Part shown: in pieces, positions 40,522 to 52,520 of the stretch
Position numbering within the stretch: position 1 is the first letter of the stretch
Layout: each line of letters starts with the position of its first letter
NCBI GenBank assembly: GCA_016793465.1
Contig: JAEUJW010000081.1
Location: 124,001 to 188,000, forward strand
Source: Myxococcales bacterium
GTDB lineage: Bacteria > Myxococcota > Polyangia > Nannocystales > Nannocystaceae
Length of the DNA stretch: 64,000 nt
Reading direction: 5' to 3'
Notes under the pieces: model-generated
What the model was told of the DNA's origin: nothing
Seen by the model: the letters and a program-made list of their open reading frames with translations, nothing else
Database searches by the model: none
Position numbers and translations under genes: made by a program

Positions 40522-42015
40522 TCAGGGCGCGGGCTTGGGCTTGCCGCCGAGGTTGATGATGACCTTCTTCGAGCCGGTGTGGACGATCGGCTTGGGCTCG
40601 GCGAACTTGCGCACGCAGGCCACGCCGCCGGTGAACGGCTGGGCCGACTCGTAGACCGGGTCGATGACCCAGCGGCCCTGCAGATCGATGTAGCCCCAGC
40701 GGTGGTTGTGGCGGACGGCGGCGAGGCCCTCGGAGAACGGGTGGGCGAGGTCGTAGGCGGGGTCGATCACCATCTTGCCGGTGGTGTCGATGAAGCCGGT
40801 GCGGGTGCCGATGACCACGGCGGCGCGGCCCTCGGCGAAGTGGCTGCCGCGGGCGTAGCGGGCCGGCACCACCAGCTCGCCGCGGCGGTCGATGTAGCCG
40901 GTCTTGCCGTCGAGGGCCACGGCGGCGAGGTTCTGGCGGAACTCGCCGGCCTCGTGGAAGCGCGGCTCGATCGCGAAGTTGAAGGCCGGGTCGAGGTAGC
41001 CGAACAGGTCGTCCTGCTGGGCGGCGGCGAGGCCCTCGGAGAAGTCGCCGGCGGCGTCGTGGGTCGGGGTGAGCGCGACCTTGCCGGTCCTGGCGAGGTA
41101 GCCCCACGCGGGCACGCCGATGCGGCTCAGCGCGCGGAAGGCCGCGAAGCCGCCGGCGAACTTGCCGACCTGCATGGCGTAGGGCGGGTCGGGGAAGCTG
41201 CGCCCGCCGACCTCGACGAACCCGCCCTGGCCGTCGCGGTGCACGTGGGCCAGGCCCTCGTTGAAGTTGGTGGCCGAGCTGAACTGCGGGGGCACGACCA
41301 TGGTCCCGCGGGCGTCGATGAAGCCCCAGCCCTCGGCGACCTTGACCGCGGCGTGGCCCTCGTGGAAGCCCAGCGTCATCAGGAAGGCGGCGGGGATCAC
41401 GAGCTCGCCGGTCGGCCTGGCGAAGCCGTACTTGTCGCCGACGCGCACCGGCAGCAGGCCGCTGCCGAGCGGCATCGAGAACTTCTGCGCCGAGATCGGC
41501 AGGGCCTGGCCGCGCCTGTCGATGAGGACGAACGCGCCGGCCTCGCCGTGGGGGTTGATGTACGGGAAGTCGATCTGGCGCAGCAGGGCGGCGATGACCA
41601 CGTCGGGCGGGTCCTCGTCGACGACGCCGAGCTGCACGCGCGCGACCACGAGGTCGAGGAATGCGCACATCTCCTTGATGCCGGTGGGGGCCGCGCCGAG
41701 CAGGCTGCCCGACTCGTGGTTGACGCGGATCGTGCAGCGCGACTTCTTCTTCGGGCCCTCGAGCACCTCGATCTCGTGCTGGTAGTCGCACATCGCGTCG
41801 CCGTGCACGCCGCTCGCCGACTTGAAGCTGTACTGCTCGAGGCGGGCGACGATCTCGGCGAACAGGCCGCGTGGGAGGGTGCCGCTGGCCTCGCGTCCGT
41901 GACCCGACCAGCGCGCCCGTCCGTCGGGCTCGAGGGTCAGCGTGTCCGTCTCGCTCGAGGTGCGAGCGTTCACCCGGTACACGATCTGGGTGGTCTGGCC
42001 TAGGGTCCCCGTCAT
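40522..42015 (-). CDS. WG-repeat protein
   Basis: A 497-aa protein without a signal peptide. Residues 1-165 are a distinct domain (RWSGHGREASGTLPRGLFAE, one region with two Cys). From about residue 165 there are eight to nine WG beta-hairpin repeats of the type 'GFIDxxGxMVIxPxFxxAxxFxEGLAAV' (for example WGFIDARGTMVVPPQF and WGYIDLQGRWVIDPVY). WG-repeat proteins are often surface or signalling-associated; the function is unknown. The end is basic (NLGGKPKPAP). The gene is transcribed toward rsgA, whose start lies downstream of it by 88 bp, so they could share a transcript. Confidence 0.9.
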   Translation of the reverse strand: MTGTLGQTTQIVYRVNARTSSETDTLTLEPDGRARWSGHGREASGTLPRGLFAEIVARLEQYSFKSASGVHGDAMCDYQHEIEVLEGPKKKSRCTIRVNHESGSLLGAAPTGIKEMCAFLDLVVARVQLGVVDEDPPDVVIAALLRQIDFPYINPHGEAGAFVLIDRRGQALPISAQKFSMPLGSGLLPVRVGDKYGFARPTGELVIPAAFLMTLGFHEGHAAVKVAEGWGFIDARGTMVVPPQFSSATNFNEGLAHVHRDGQGGFVEVGGRSFPDPPYAMQVGKFAGGFAAFRALSRIGVPAWGYLARTGKVALTPTHDAAGDFSEGLAAAQQDDLFGYLDPAFNFAIEPRFHEAGEFRQNLAAVALDGKTGYIDRRGELVVPARYARGSHFAEGRAAVVIGTRTGFIDTTGKMVIDPAYDLAHPFSEGLAAVRHNHRWGYIDLQGRWVIDPVYESAQPFTGGVACVRKFAEPKPIVHTGSKKVIINLGGKPKPAP

Positions 42016-42127
42016 GGCGTCTCCGGCGGTCCGGGATTCTACCTCCGGAGCGACGTTCCGCGGGGCGTGCGGGCGTGAGTCGTCCGGCGCGCGCGGACGC
42101 GCGAGGGCCGCGAGGGGTCGCGTGGGG

Positions 42128-42790
42128 TCAGCCGTCGTCGTCGTCCCGGCCGTCGCGGTCGAGCACCTGGCGGATCTTCCGGGCCCAGCCCTCGATGTCG
42201 GTGACGGTGGCCTGCAGCTCGGCTGGCGTTTGGGCCAGCTCCTCGAGGCGGGCCCGCAGCTGCTCCTTGCCGAGGCGCAGGCGGCCGCGCACGGTGCCCT
42301 CGGGGATCGACAGCAGCTCGGCGATCTCGCGCCCCGACAGCTCCTCGAAGATGTTGAGCTCGAGGCAGATCTGGTAGTCGAGCGGGATCTCCCGCAGGGC
42401 GAGCACGAGGAGCTGGGCCTCGCGCCGGCGCATGAGGATCGACGACATCGTCGACGGCGCGAGGTCCTTCACGCAGGCCACGCCGAAGTCGAGGGCCTCG
42501 CCCTGGCGCTTGTGCTTCAGGCGGATGTAGTTGCGCAGCACGTTGAGGGCGATGGCGAAGATGTAGCGGCGGAAGCTGGTGTCGCCGCGGAACCCGTCCT
42601 TGGCCTTGGTGCAGCCGAGGAACGTCTCGCTGACGAGCTCGGCGGCGTCCTCGGCGCTGGCGACCTTGTTGCGGAAGAACCGGCTGACCGCGCCGAAGTG
42701 GCGCTGCACGAGCCGGCCGCCGGCGGCGCGGTCGCCGGCCCGCCACGCGTTGAGCATGGTCCAGTCCTCGTCGTCGTCCCGTGGTCCCAT
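42128..42790 (-). CDS. ECF RNA polymerase sigma factor (module B)
   Basis: A 220-aa ECF sigma factor, a paralogue of the one at 32308: sigma2 contains FGAVSRFFRNKVASAED and FRRYIFAIALNVLRNYI, sigma4 IPLDYQICLELNIFEELSGR and EIAELLSIPEGTVRGRL, and the C-terminal extension is TPAELQATVTDIEGWARKI. The end is acidic (DRDGRDDDDG). It is divergent from the kinase-WD40 gene at 42989, with about 200 bp between the starts, where an AT-rich promoter island is visible. No anti-sigma factor is adjacent, which again points to kinase control (inferred). Confidence 0.93.
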   Translation of the reverse strand: MGPRDDDEDWTMLNAWRAGDRAAGGRLVQRHFGAVSRFFRNKVASAEDAAELVSETFLGCTKAKDGFRGDTSFRRYIFAIALNVLRNYIRLKHKRQGEALDFGVACVKDLAPSTMSSILMRRREAQLLVLALREIPLDYQICLELNIFEELSGREIAELLSIPEGTVRGRLRLGKEQLRARLEELAQTPAELQATVTDIEGWARKIRQVLDRDGRDDDDG

Positions 42791-42988
42791 GGCCGGACCA
42801 GCATACCCGGCATGTCACCGGCGTCGGCGCCACGCGCGTCGGTTTCGCCGCGACGCGGGCCAGGAATGTTGTGAATTGTAATGTAGGGCACGCATATTTC
42901 ACGTGAACGCCCCGGGTTCGCAGCGTTATGCAGCGCGGCTCCCGGCGCTCCGCGAGCAGGCGAAACTTGCTATGGTCGACGACCGGCG
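42791..42988. promoter_or_regulatory. Divergent promoter region of module B
   Basis: The 198-bp gap between two divergent genes contains the only clearly AT-rich stretch nearby (GAATTGTAATGTAGG, 42871-42885, and CGCATATTTCACGTG, 42891-42905). Promoters for both the sigma factor and the kinase probably lie here; the sigma factor may act on them. Confidence 0.55.
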
Positions 42989-45907
<2,919 letters not shown>

Positions 45908-46440
45908 GACCGCGGACGCGGCGCCCGACCCGCGGCGGCGAGATCGCTGCAGCTGCAACTACAGCGATCGACGACCGCCGAGGGGGGAGATCCGCGGTCG
46001 CTGCATGTGCAACTGTGACGAGTTCACGGGCTCGTGACGTGGACCACGCAATGAGCGCATGCGCGCATTCTACGCACCCTCTCCAAAAGGCCCGCAGATC
46101 CGATTCTACCGCCGTCATATCGGCGAATCTTAAACGCGCGCAAGCGCGCGCGAATAATTAAAGGAAAAAATTTGATTTCGTTCGCCGTGATCGATCGGCA
46201 TAAGGTCGTTACTGGGATCGGCGAGCTCCACCCGCGCCTCTCTCGCGAGGTTCGTGCGGTGGCCCGCTCGAGATCTGTCCGCAGGGACAGATCGGCGATA
46301 CGGACGTCGCCCCACCCGTCCCCAGCAACCCCCACAGCTGCCCGTCAGGCTGTCGCCAGGCCGCGCTCTCCGGATCGCGGTACATGCCCCGGGTACGCAT
46401 TGACACCTTCACGGCCGCTCTGGCCTGAGAGGAAATCGCC
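45908..46440. other. 533-bp gap with hairpins and AT-rich core
   Basis: GATCGCTG/CAGCGATC (45942-45949 and 45962-45969) form an 8-bp stem that may end the kinase transcript. About 46100-46180 is unusually AT-rich for this DNA and contains a CGCGCGC-AA-GCGCGCG hairpin followed by AATAATTAAAGG. A palindrome with 9-bp arms (GATCTGTCC-GCAG-GGACAGATC) sits at 46272-46293. A consensus-like -35 (TTGACA, 46400-46405) and ribosome site (GAGAGG) precede the next gene. No protein frame here is convincing; a small RNA is possible. Confidence 0.55.
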
Positions 46441-47472
46441 ATGCCGTCGCCATCGTCTCGGGGATCCCCGGGCCGGGAGATCCTGGCCTTCGGGACAGCC
46501 CTCGCCCTCACCCTCACCCTCCCGGCCGCCGCCCACGCCGAGCCCGCGCTGCCCAACTGGGGCGCCGAGGCGGCCGCCGCCAGGGCCTCCACACCCGCAC
46601 CGGCACCCGCACCCGCACCGGCGCCGGCTCCCGCGGCCGCGAGCAGCGACGACGTCGAGATCGTCGACGACGCCCCGGCCGCGAGCCAGCGGCGCGCCCG
46701 TCGCGGCGGCGGCGGCGGCGGCGGCAAGGCCCGCGGCAAGCCGAAGGCCCGCGGGGTCAAGGCGGCCCTCGAGCGCGCCGCCGCCGAGCGCAGGCCGATC
46801 CAGGACCACGCCAAGAGCCTCGAGAACGCGGGGCAGCTGGCCGACGCGGTCAAGAGCATGGCGCTCGGCGCCGAGGCCTACGACGACCCGGTGCTGCACC
46901 TCGCGGCCGCCGACCTGTGCCTGAAGCTCGCGGAGTCCCGCGGGCGGGCCGGGGTCGCCGACGACGACCAGGCGCAGGTCCACGTCCGCAAGGCCCGCCA
47001 GCTGCTGAGCAACGCCTCGGCCGAGGCGCCGCGCGTCGACCCCGAGGAGCACGCCACGCTCGGCGCGTGGGCCGACGAGCTGGCCGGCCAGGCCGACCGC
47101 CACAAGGCGGCGATGAGCGTGAAGAAGAACGGCCACGGGCAGATCATCGCCGGCTCGCTCCTCGGCGCGGTCGGCCTGGCGGGCCTCGGCGTGATGTCCG
47201 GCGGCCTCTACCTGAAGGGCGTGTCGGAGCGCGAGCTCGAGAAGGGCGCGGGCCGGCCGGAGGAGGACCTGGCCCCGCTGCGCGCCCAGGAGAAGCAGGG
47301 CGACACGATGATCGCCGCGGGCGCCGTGGCCGGCGCCATCGGCCTCGCCATCGGCATCGCCCTCGTGAGCCTCGGCGCCCGCGACCTCAAGGCGTCCCGG
47401 TCCGAGCGCAACCAGGCGCGCGTCCGCGTCGCGCCCACCCTCGGCGGCCTGGTCCTCGCCGGCCGCTTCTGA
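46441..47472 (+). CDS. Exported TPR-like/double-TM protein (module B)
   Basis: A 343-aa protein with a signal peptide ending near AHA (LALTLTLPAAAHAEPALP), a Pro/Ala repeat, a Gly/Lys/Arg-rich basic stretch (GGGGGGGKARGKPKARG), a helical region (about 100-225) and two hydrophobic helices (about 235-262 and 290-315), then a basic end. It has the same design as the protein at 31444-32247 in module A. It lies downstream of the module B kinase but is separated by 533 bp with its own -35-like TTGACA. It carries a palindrome copy with one change at 46483-46498. Confidence 0.72.
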   Translation: MPSPSSRGSPGREILAFGTALALTLTLPAAAHAEPALPNWGAEAAAARASTPAPAPAPAPAPAPAAASSDDVEIVDDAPAASQRRARRGGGGGGGKARGKPKARGVKAALERAAAERRPIQDHAKSLENAGQLADAVKSMALGAEAYDDPVLHLAAADLCLKLAESRGRAGVADDDQAQVHVRKARQLLSNASAEAPRVDPEEHATLGAWADELAGQADRHKAAMSVKKNGHGQIIAGSLLGAVGLAGLGVMSGGLYLKGVSERELEKGAGRPEEDLAPLRAQEKQGDTMIAAGAVAGAIGLAIGIALVSLGARDLKASRSERNQARVRVAPTLGGLVLAGRF

Positions 47473-47510
47473 CGAATCCCCCCGCGTAACACCCAGGAGT
47501 CTGTCTCGCC

Positions 47511-49496
47511 ATGATCACCCGCAGCACCATCCCAGCTTCCCTTCTGTCCCTCGCCGCGCTCACGCTGGCGTGTTCCCCCATCGTGCTCTCGTCGGGCACG
47601 GACACCGAGTCCGGCACCGACACCGAGGCCGGCACCGACGGCGCCGCCACGGCCGGGGAGACCGGCGCGGAGGAGACCGGCGCCGCCACCGAGGGCGCGC
47701 CGGAGCCGTCCGACGTGCCGACCGCCTGCGTCGACCTCGAGCCGCGGGTGCTGTCGGTGTTCGAGGCCAGCTGCGCCAAGTGCCACGGCGCGGGCAGCGT
47801 GGCCCAGGGCGGCATGGACTACATCCTCGACCTCGACGCGCTGATCGCCAACGCCAAGGTCTCGCCGGGCAAGCCTGAGGACTCGCGCGTGTACGTGCGC
47901 ATGGCCGCGGCCGAGGCCCCGATGCCGCCGCTCAGCGAGATGCAGCGCCCGAGCCCGAGCGACATCCAGTCGGTCCACGACTGGATCGCCAACTGCGCCG
48001 GCGTGCAGACCTGCGGCGAGCAGCCGTTCATGACCCGCGACGTCATGCTGCAGAAGATCAACGCCGACCTCGGCACGGTGCCGCTGCAGAACCAGAAGTT
48101 CACCCGCTACTTCACGTTCGTGCACCTCTACAACGCCGGCTGGTGCGACGCCGAGATCGAGGTGTTCCGCCAGGCGCTCAGCAAGCTGGTCAACAGCCTG
48201 TCGCAGGAGACGCTGATCAAGGCGCCGGTCGCGATCGACCCCGAGCGGCTGATCTTCCGCGTCGACATCAGCGACTACGACTGGGACCGCGACGCCAACG
48301 AGGACGACCTGCGCCTCAGCGAGGAGACGTTCTACTTCAAGGACCCGAGCGAGCTGCAGCGCCGGTTCCGCGACAAGTGGGAGATGATCGCCGATCAGAA
48401 CCCGTACACCATCGAGTACGTCGGGCAGATCGCGCTCAACATCAAGACGCTGACCGGCACGCACTTCCCGGTCGTGCAGGGCGACTCGTTCATCGACGTG
48501 GCCTCGCGCTCGCCGCTGTACTACGACATCCTCGGCATCCCGCTGCGCTCCGGCCAGCTGAAGCCCGAGGACGTGCCGTGCGGCCCCGGCGACTGCCTCG
48601 AGGACCTGCTGAAGATCGACATCCTCGCCAACATCGAGGACGAGAAGGCCAACGACGACGGCAAGGTCGCGCGCGCCGGCTTCCACGACTCCGACGTGTC
48701 GGACTTCAACCGCGTGATCGAGCGCCACCGCTTCAACGACGCCAACAACCGCGTGTTCTGGCTGAGCTACGACTTCGCCGGCCAGAGCAACCAGCAGAAC
48801 ATCGGCGTGCACCCGCTCGACTTCGACTTCGACGGCGGCGAGATCATCTTCAACCTGCCGAACGGCCTGCAGGCGTACATGCTGACCGACGCCGCCGGCA
48901 CCCGCCTCAACGAGGGCCCCATCAACATCGTCCAGGACGAGAGCCAGAAGGACTTCCTGGTCCGCAACGGGGTGTCGTGCATGGGCTGCCACAGCTCCGG
49001 CATGATCAAGCGCCAGGACGACCTGCGCTACGAGCTCGACAACGGCCAGGCCGAGACCCAGTTCAGCGACATCGACAAGGAGCTCATCCGCGCGCTCTAC
49101 CCGCTGCGCGACGAGTTCGACGACCTGCTCGAGCAGGACACCCGCCGCTTCAACGACGCCCTCGTGGCCGCCGGCGTGACCCCCGACACCGAGAAGGAGC
49201 CGGTCATCACCTCGTTCCTGTCGTTCGACGAGGACGTGAACCTGCGCCGCGCCGCCGCCGAGCTCGGCCTGCGCGAGGACGACCTGCGCAAGGACATCGG
49301 CCAGCTCAGCAACGACCTCGACCAGCTGTCGAAGGAGGGCGGCACCATCCTCCGCCAGGACTTCACCGCCAACTTCGCCGAGAGCGCGTGCATCGAGTTC
49401 ATCGGCTGCACCCGCCAGTGCCCGTCGATCCCGAACCCGGCCGGCAACCCCGAGAACGAGTTCGACACCGTCTGCGACCTCGAGAACAACAACTGA
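47511..49496 (+). CDS. Lipoprotein with two CxxCH haem motifs
   Basis: A 661-aa lipoprotein (lipobox LTLAC in SLLSLAALTLACSPI) with an acidic Thr/Gly/Glu linker. The first haem-binding motif CAKCH lies near residue 85 in a short cytochrome c-like domain (to about 160), and a second, CMGCH, near residue 487. The long middle part has no recognised domain. Such two-haem surface proteins resemble planctomycete/myxobacterial cytochrome c peroxidase-like or PPC-type lipoproteins; an envelope redox function is inferred. It follows the module B TPR protein by 38 bp and probably shares its transcript, which would end at the terminator at 49551. Confidence 0.83.
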   Translation: MITRSTIPASLLSLAALTLACSPIVLSSGTDTESGTDTEAGTDGAATAGETGAEETGAATEGAPEPSDVPTACVDLEPRVLSVFEASCAKCHGAGSVAQGGMDYILDLDALIANAKVSPGKPEDSRVYVRMAAAEAPMPPLSEMQRPSPSDIQSVHDWIANCAGVQTCGEQPFMTRDVMLQKINADLGTVPLQNQKFTRYFTFVHLYNAGWCDAEIEVFRQALSKLVNSLSQETLIKAPVAIDPERLIFRVDISDYDWDRDANEDDLRLSEETFYFKDPSELQRRFRDKWEMIADQNPYTIEYVGQIALNIKTLTGTHFPVVQGDSFIDVASRSPLYYDILGIPLRSGQLKPEDVPCGPGDCLEDLLKIDILANIEDEKANDDGKVARAGFHDSDVSDFNRVIERHRFNDANNRVFWLSYDFAGQSNQQNIGVHPLDFDFDGGEIIFNLPNGLQAYMLTDAAGTRLNEGPINIVQDESQKDFLVRNGVSCMGCHSSGMIKRQDDLRYELDNGQAETQFSDIDKELIRALYPLRDEFDDLLEQDTRRFNDALVAAGVTPDTEKEPVITSFLSFDEDVNLRRAAAELGLREDDLRKDIGQLSNDLDQLSKEGGTILRQDFTANFAESACIEFIGCTRQCPSIPNPAGNPENEFDTVCDLENNN

Positions 49497-49520
49497 GGCG
49501 CACCCCGAGTTGAGGCAATC

Positions 49521-49587
49521 GGCCCCCCGCGCGGGGGCCGGCGTGGCCCCGCCCGGACAGATCTGGCGACCTGTCCGGGCGGTTTTT
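49521..49587 (+). terminator. Rho-independent terminator after the cytochrome lipoprotein
   Basis: GGCCCCC/GGGGGCC (49521-49539) is followed by the stem GCCCGGACAG (49551-49560) and CTGTCCGGGC (49571-49580) with a 10-nt loop, then GGTTTTTAG. The 10-bp GC stem plus T-run on the plus strand is a textbook terminator, one of the few with a T-run in this window. Confidence 0.85.
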
Positions 49588-49611
49588 AGTAATTTCGCAA
49601 TATGGTTCGGC

Positions 49612-52362
49612 TCACTCGGACGCCAGCACGGTGTAGGTCTGGCGGAACGACGAGCGGAAGTCGGCGGCGTTGCCGAAGTTGGTGCCGCGGAAGCGCTGCT
49701 CGAGCGCGGCCACGCAGGCGCCCGGCACCTCGAGCGAGCCCGAGGCCTTGTCGAGCTCGACGCGGATCAGCCGGCGCGTCGCCGAGTCGATGGTGAACTG
49801 CAGGTGGAACATGCCGCGGGCGTCGGCCGGGAACTCGCAGATCTGACGGATGGCCGCGGGGCTGCGCGCGGTCAGGGCCTGCATCGACGGGCCCCGCCGC
49901 GGCTTGTCGGGCTTGCTCGACGCGGCCGGCGGCTTGCTCGGCTCCCCGGACGCGGCGGCCGGCGGCGTGGTCTCGGCGGTCGGCGGCGCCTCGCCTTCGA
50001 CCGCCGGCGACGCGGGCGCGGCCGGCGGTTCGCCCGCGGGGTCGACGACCGGCGAGGGCTCGGCCGGCCGCTGCGCGCCGCGGTCCCCGCTCCAGTCGAC
50101 CGACCGCGCGGCGACCAGGCCGATCACGAGGGCGACGACGAGGGCGGCGACGGCGACCGCGCGCCACACGGCGACGCGACGCGCGAGCTCCTCGTCGCCG
50201 TCGTCGCCGCCGCGGTGGGCCGCGCGCAGCGACTCGAGCTCGCGGGTGAGGGCGGCGATCCGCCCGGCGTCGGTGCCGGCGCGCGCGCGCGCGGCCTCGA
50301 CCTCGGCGCTCGCCTGCTCCGACTCGGTGATGGCCTGCTGGGCCTCGGCGAGCACCTGCTGGGCCTCGGCGTGGGCCTCCTGGACCTCGAGGGCGGCCGC
50401 CTCGGCCTCGGCGGCGCGCGCGTTGGCGGCGGCCAGCGCCCGCGCCAGCGTGTCGACCTCGTGGGTCAGCGCCTCGAGGCGGTCGGCGTCGCCCTGGGCC
50501 AGCCCGGCGAACTCCGGCGGCGGACCCGGCACGTCGTCGGGGCTGTGCATGCGCGCGAACAGGGCGTTGCGGACGCGCCGCAGCTCGGACGCGACGGCCA
50601 GCGCGGGCCGCTCGAAGCCCGACGAGCGGCGCGTGCAGTAGGCGCCCTCGCCGCGCACGAGGCAGCGGATCACCGCGTCGAGCAGGGCCGCCTGCAGGTC
50701 GTCGCCGTCGATCGGCGGGAGGTCGATGGCGGCCAGCAGCTTCTTGTGGTCGTCGCGCAGGAACTCGCGGGAAAAGCCACCGCCGACGACCTGGCGCTGG
50801 CGCGTGGCCAGGTTGGCCTGCTCGCGCAGCAGGTGCACGAGGTCCTCCTGCCCGCCGGTGACGCTCCACGCGATCAGGCAGCCGAGCGCGTAGATGTCGG
50901 CGGGCACGTCGAGCGCGTAGGTGAAGCGCAGCGACGTCTGCGGGAGGTCGCGGCCGGCGCGGGGCGGCCGCAGCACGCGGGCGTAGCGCACGCGCGCGTG
51001 GTCGGCGGGCGCGGCCGGCCTGGCGTCGCCGAGCGCGGCGCGCAGCTCGGCCGGGACGTCGGCGTCGGCGACGACCTCGTACTGGCCCTCGTCGGCGTCG
51101 CGCAGCAGGTCGCGGCGCTCGAACGCCAGCTCGCCGCCGGCCGAGGCGATGCGGCACAGCTCGCCCTCGCGGGGCACGCCGCCGCGGAAGCGGATCGCGA
51201 CGGTGGGCCCGAGCGAGCCCGAGGCGACCATCTGCTCGGGCGCCAGGAAGGTCATGGCCCCGGCCGCGCCGGCGCCGACGTGGCTGTCCTTGATCTTGCG
51301 CGCGAGGCCGAGGTCGATGAGCCGGGTGTCGGGCGCGGTCGGCGTGAGGCCCTTGCCGTCGGGCGTGGCGGCCAGGCGGACCATCGCGTTCTCGGGGGCC
51401 ACGCCGGCGTGGAACCAGCCCTGGGCGTGGAGGAAGGCCAGGCCCTCGGCCACGCCGATCAGGGTGTCGAGGCGCAGCAGCAGCGCCTCGCGCCGGCGGT
51501 CGTCGCTGCCGGGCTTCGACTCGAACGCGATCGCCGCGGCCTTGCCGGCGGGCGTCACGGCCGCGCCGGCGATCGCCTGGCCGAGCGCCCGCAGGTCGAG
51601 GTCGAGCTCCTCCTCGAGGATGCACGGGCGGTACAGGAAGTTGACGACCGAGCACTCGTCGGCGTGCTTGCACGGGCGCGCCCTGGTCAGGGCCTTGACC
51701 TGCTCCGCGTTGTACTTGAGGAAGCGGTGGCGGTCGGGGCACGAGAGGCCGATGTCGCGGCCCTCGATGTTGTGCAGCGGCTTGTCGCACTGCGGGCAGC
51801 GCTCGACGTGGAACACCCGCCCGCAGTCGGCGTGGCCGCACACGAAGGTCGGCGGCACGGCGTCGATCGCGCCGCGCAGGCCGACCACGTGGGCGTGCCC
51901 GCCGAGCGCGCGCAGGGCCTGGAGCTCGCCGGTGTACACGGCGGCGTGGTCCTCGGGCGCGCCGTCGCGGAACAGCTTGGCGATCACGGTGTGCCGCAGC
52001 GGCTGGCGCTCGAGCACGGCGGCGGGGTGGTGGGCCGAGACCTCGACGCGGTAGACCTCGGCGTAGGCGCCGACGCCGGTGCGCAGCGGGCCCCAGAACG
52101 GCGCGGCCTTGCGGTCGCCGAGGCGCTCGACCAAAAAGGCCAGCCGCGAGGTGATCGACAGCGCCGCCTCGGGCGAGGGGTGGGCCGCGCTCTTGGTCGC
52201 GACCCGCGGGATCGGCACGTTGGCCCCCGACGGCGGCCGCGGCGGGTTGGTGCGCGAGCGCAGCCCGGCGGGCGCGGCGATCAGGTCCTCGGGCACGAGG
52301 ACCATCGTCGAGGGCTCGCTCAGGCTGGCGACGACCGAGGAACGATCGGGTGGTTGCGTCAT
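49612..52362 (-). CDS. Pseudokinase-like membrane protein with zinc-ribbon insert and TonB-like C-terminus
   Basis: A 916-aa protein. The kinase-like N-lobe has a Gly loop (TGVGAYAEV) and K129 (VIAKLF). Residues 172-240 form an inserted Cys-rich zinc-ribbon (C175, C180, C189, C192, C208, C231, C237). The catalytic loop reads HAGVAPEN (318-325) where active kinases have HRDLKPEN, so the catalytic Asp and Lys are lost; the metal-binding region is DLG (350-352). A coiled coil follows (about 610-715), one TM (about 735-757), a Pro/Ala linker, and a C-terminal domain (about 830-916) resembling TonB/AgmX energy-transducer ends (MFHLQFTIDSATRRL, ALEQRFRGTNFG). A scaffolding or sensing role is inferred. 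Confidence 0.82.
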   Translation of the reverse strand: MTQPPDRSSVVASLSEPSTMVLVPEDLIAAPAGLRSRTNPPRPPSGANVPIPRVATKSAAHPSPEAALSITSRLAFLVERLGDRKAAPFWGPLRTGVGAYAEVYRVEVSAHHPAAVLERQPLRHTVIAKLFRDGAPEDHAAVYTGELQALRALGGHAHVVGLRGAIDAVPPTFVCGHADCGRVFHVERCPQCDKPLHNIEGRDIGLSCPDRHRFLKYNAEQVKALTRARPCKHADECSVVNFLYRPCILEEELDLDLRALGQAIAGAAVTPAGKAAAIAFESKPGSDDRRREALLLRLDTLIGVAEGLAFLHAQGWFHAGVAPENAMVRLAATPDGKGLTPTAPDTRLIDLGLARKIKDSHVGAGAAGAMTFLAPEQMVASGSLGPTVAIRFRGGVPREGELCRIASAGGELAFERRDLLRDADEGQYEVVADADVPAELRAALGDARPAAPADHARVRYARVLRPPRAGRDLPQTSLRFTYALDVPADIYALGCLIAWSVTGGQEDLVHLLREQANLATRQRQVVGGGFSREFLRDDHKKLLAAIDLPPIDGDDLQAALLDAVIRCLVRGEGAYCTRRSSGFERPALAVASELRRVRNALFARMHSPDDVPGPPPEFAGLAQGDADRLEALTHEVDTLARALAAANARAAEAEAAALEVQEAHAEAQQVLAEAQQAITESEQASAEVEAARARAGTDAGRIAALTRELESLRAAHRGGDDGDEELARRVAVWRAVAVAALVVALVIGLVAARSVDWSGDRGAQRPAEPSPVVDPAGEPPAAPASPAVEGEAPPTAETTPPAAASGEPSKPPAASSKPDKPRRGPSMQALTARSPAAIRQICEFPADARGMFHLQFTIDSATRRLIRVELDKASGSLEVPGACVAALEQRFRGTNFGNAADFRSSFRQTYTVLASE

Positions 52363-52520
52363 CGACTAAAGCGCTCCGGTCGGTTCGGCGGGCCCGTGAT
52401 TATTGCCCAGCGCGTCGTCGATGCGAGGGGCCCCGGCCCAGGAAAAACGCGGGCGGGCCCGCGCGGCGCCGCGGGCGACGCGGACGCATGCGCCCCTCCG
52501 CGTCGCCGGCGCGCGCACCG

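Noticed and set aside
46024..46335. 103-codon minus-strand frame in the gap before 46441
   Set aside because: It covers hairpins and the AT-rich core, has no good ribosome site, and the residues do not look like a protein family.
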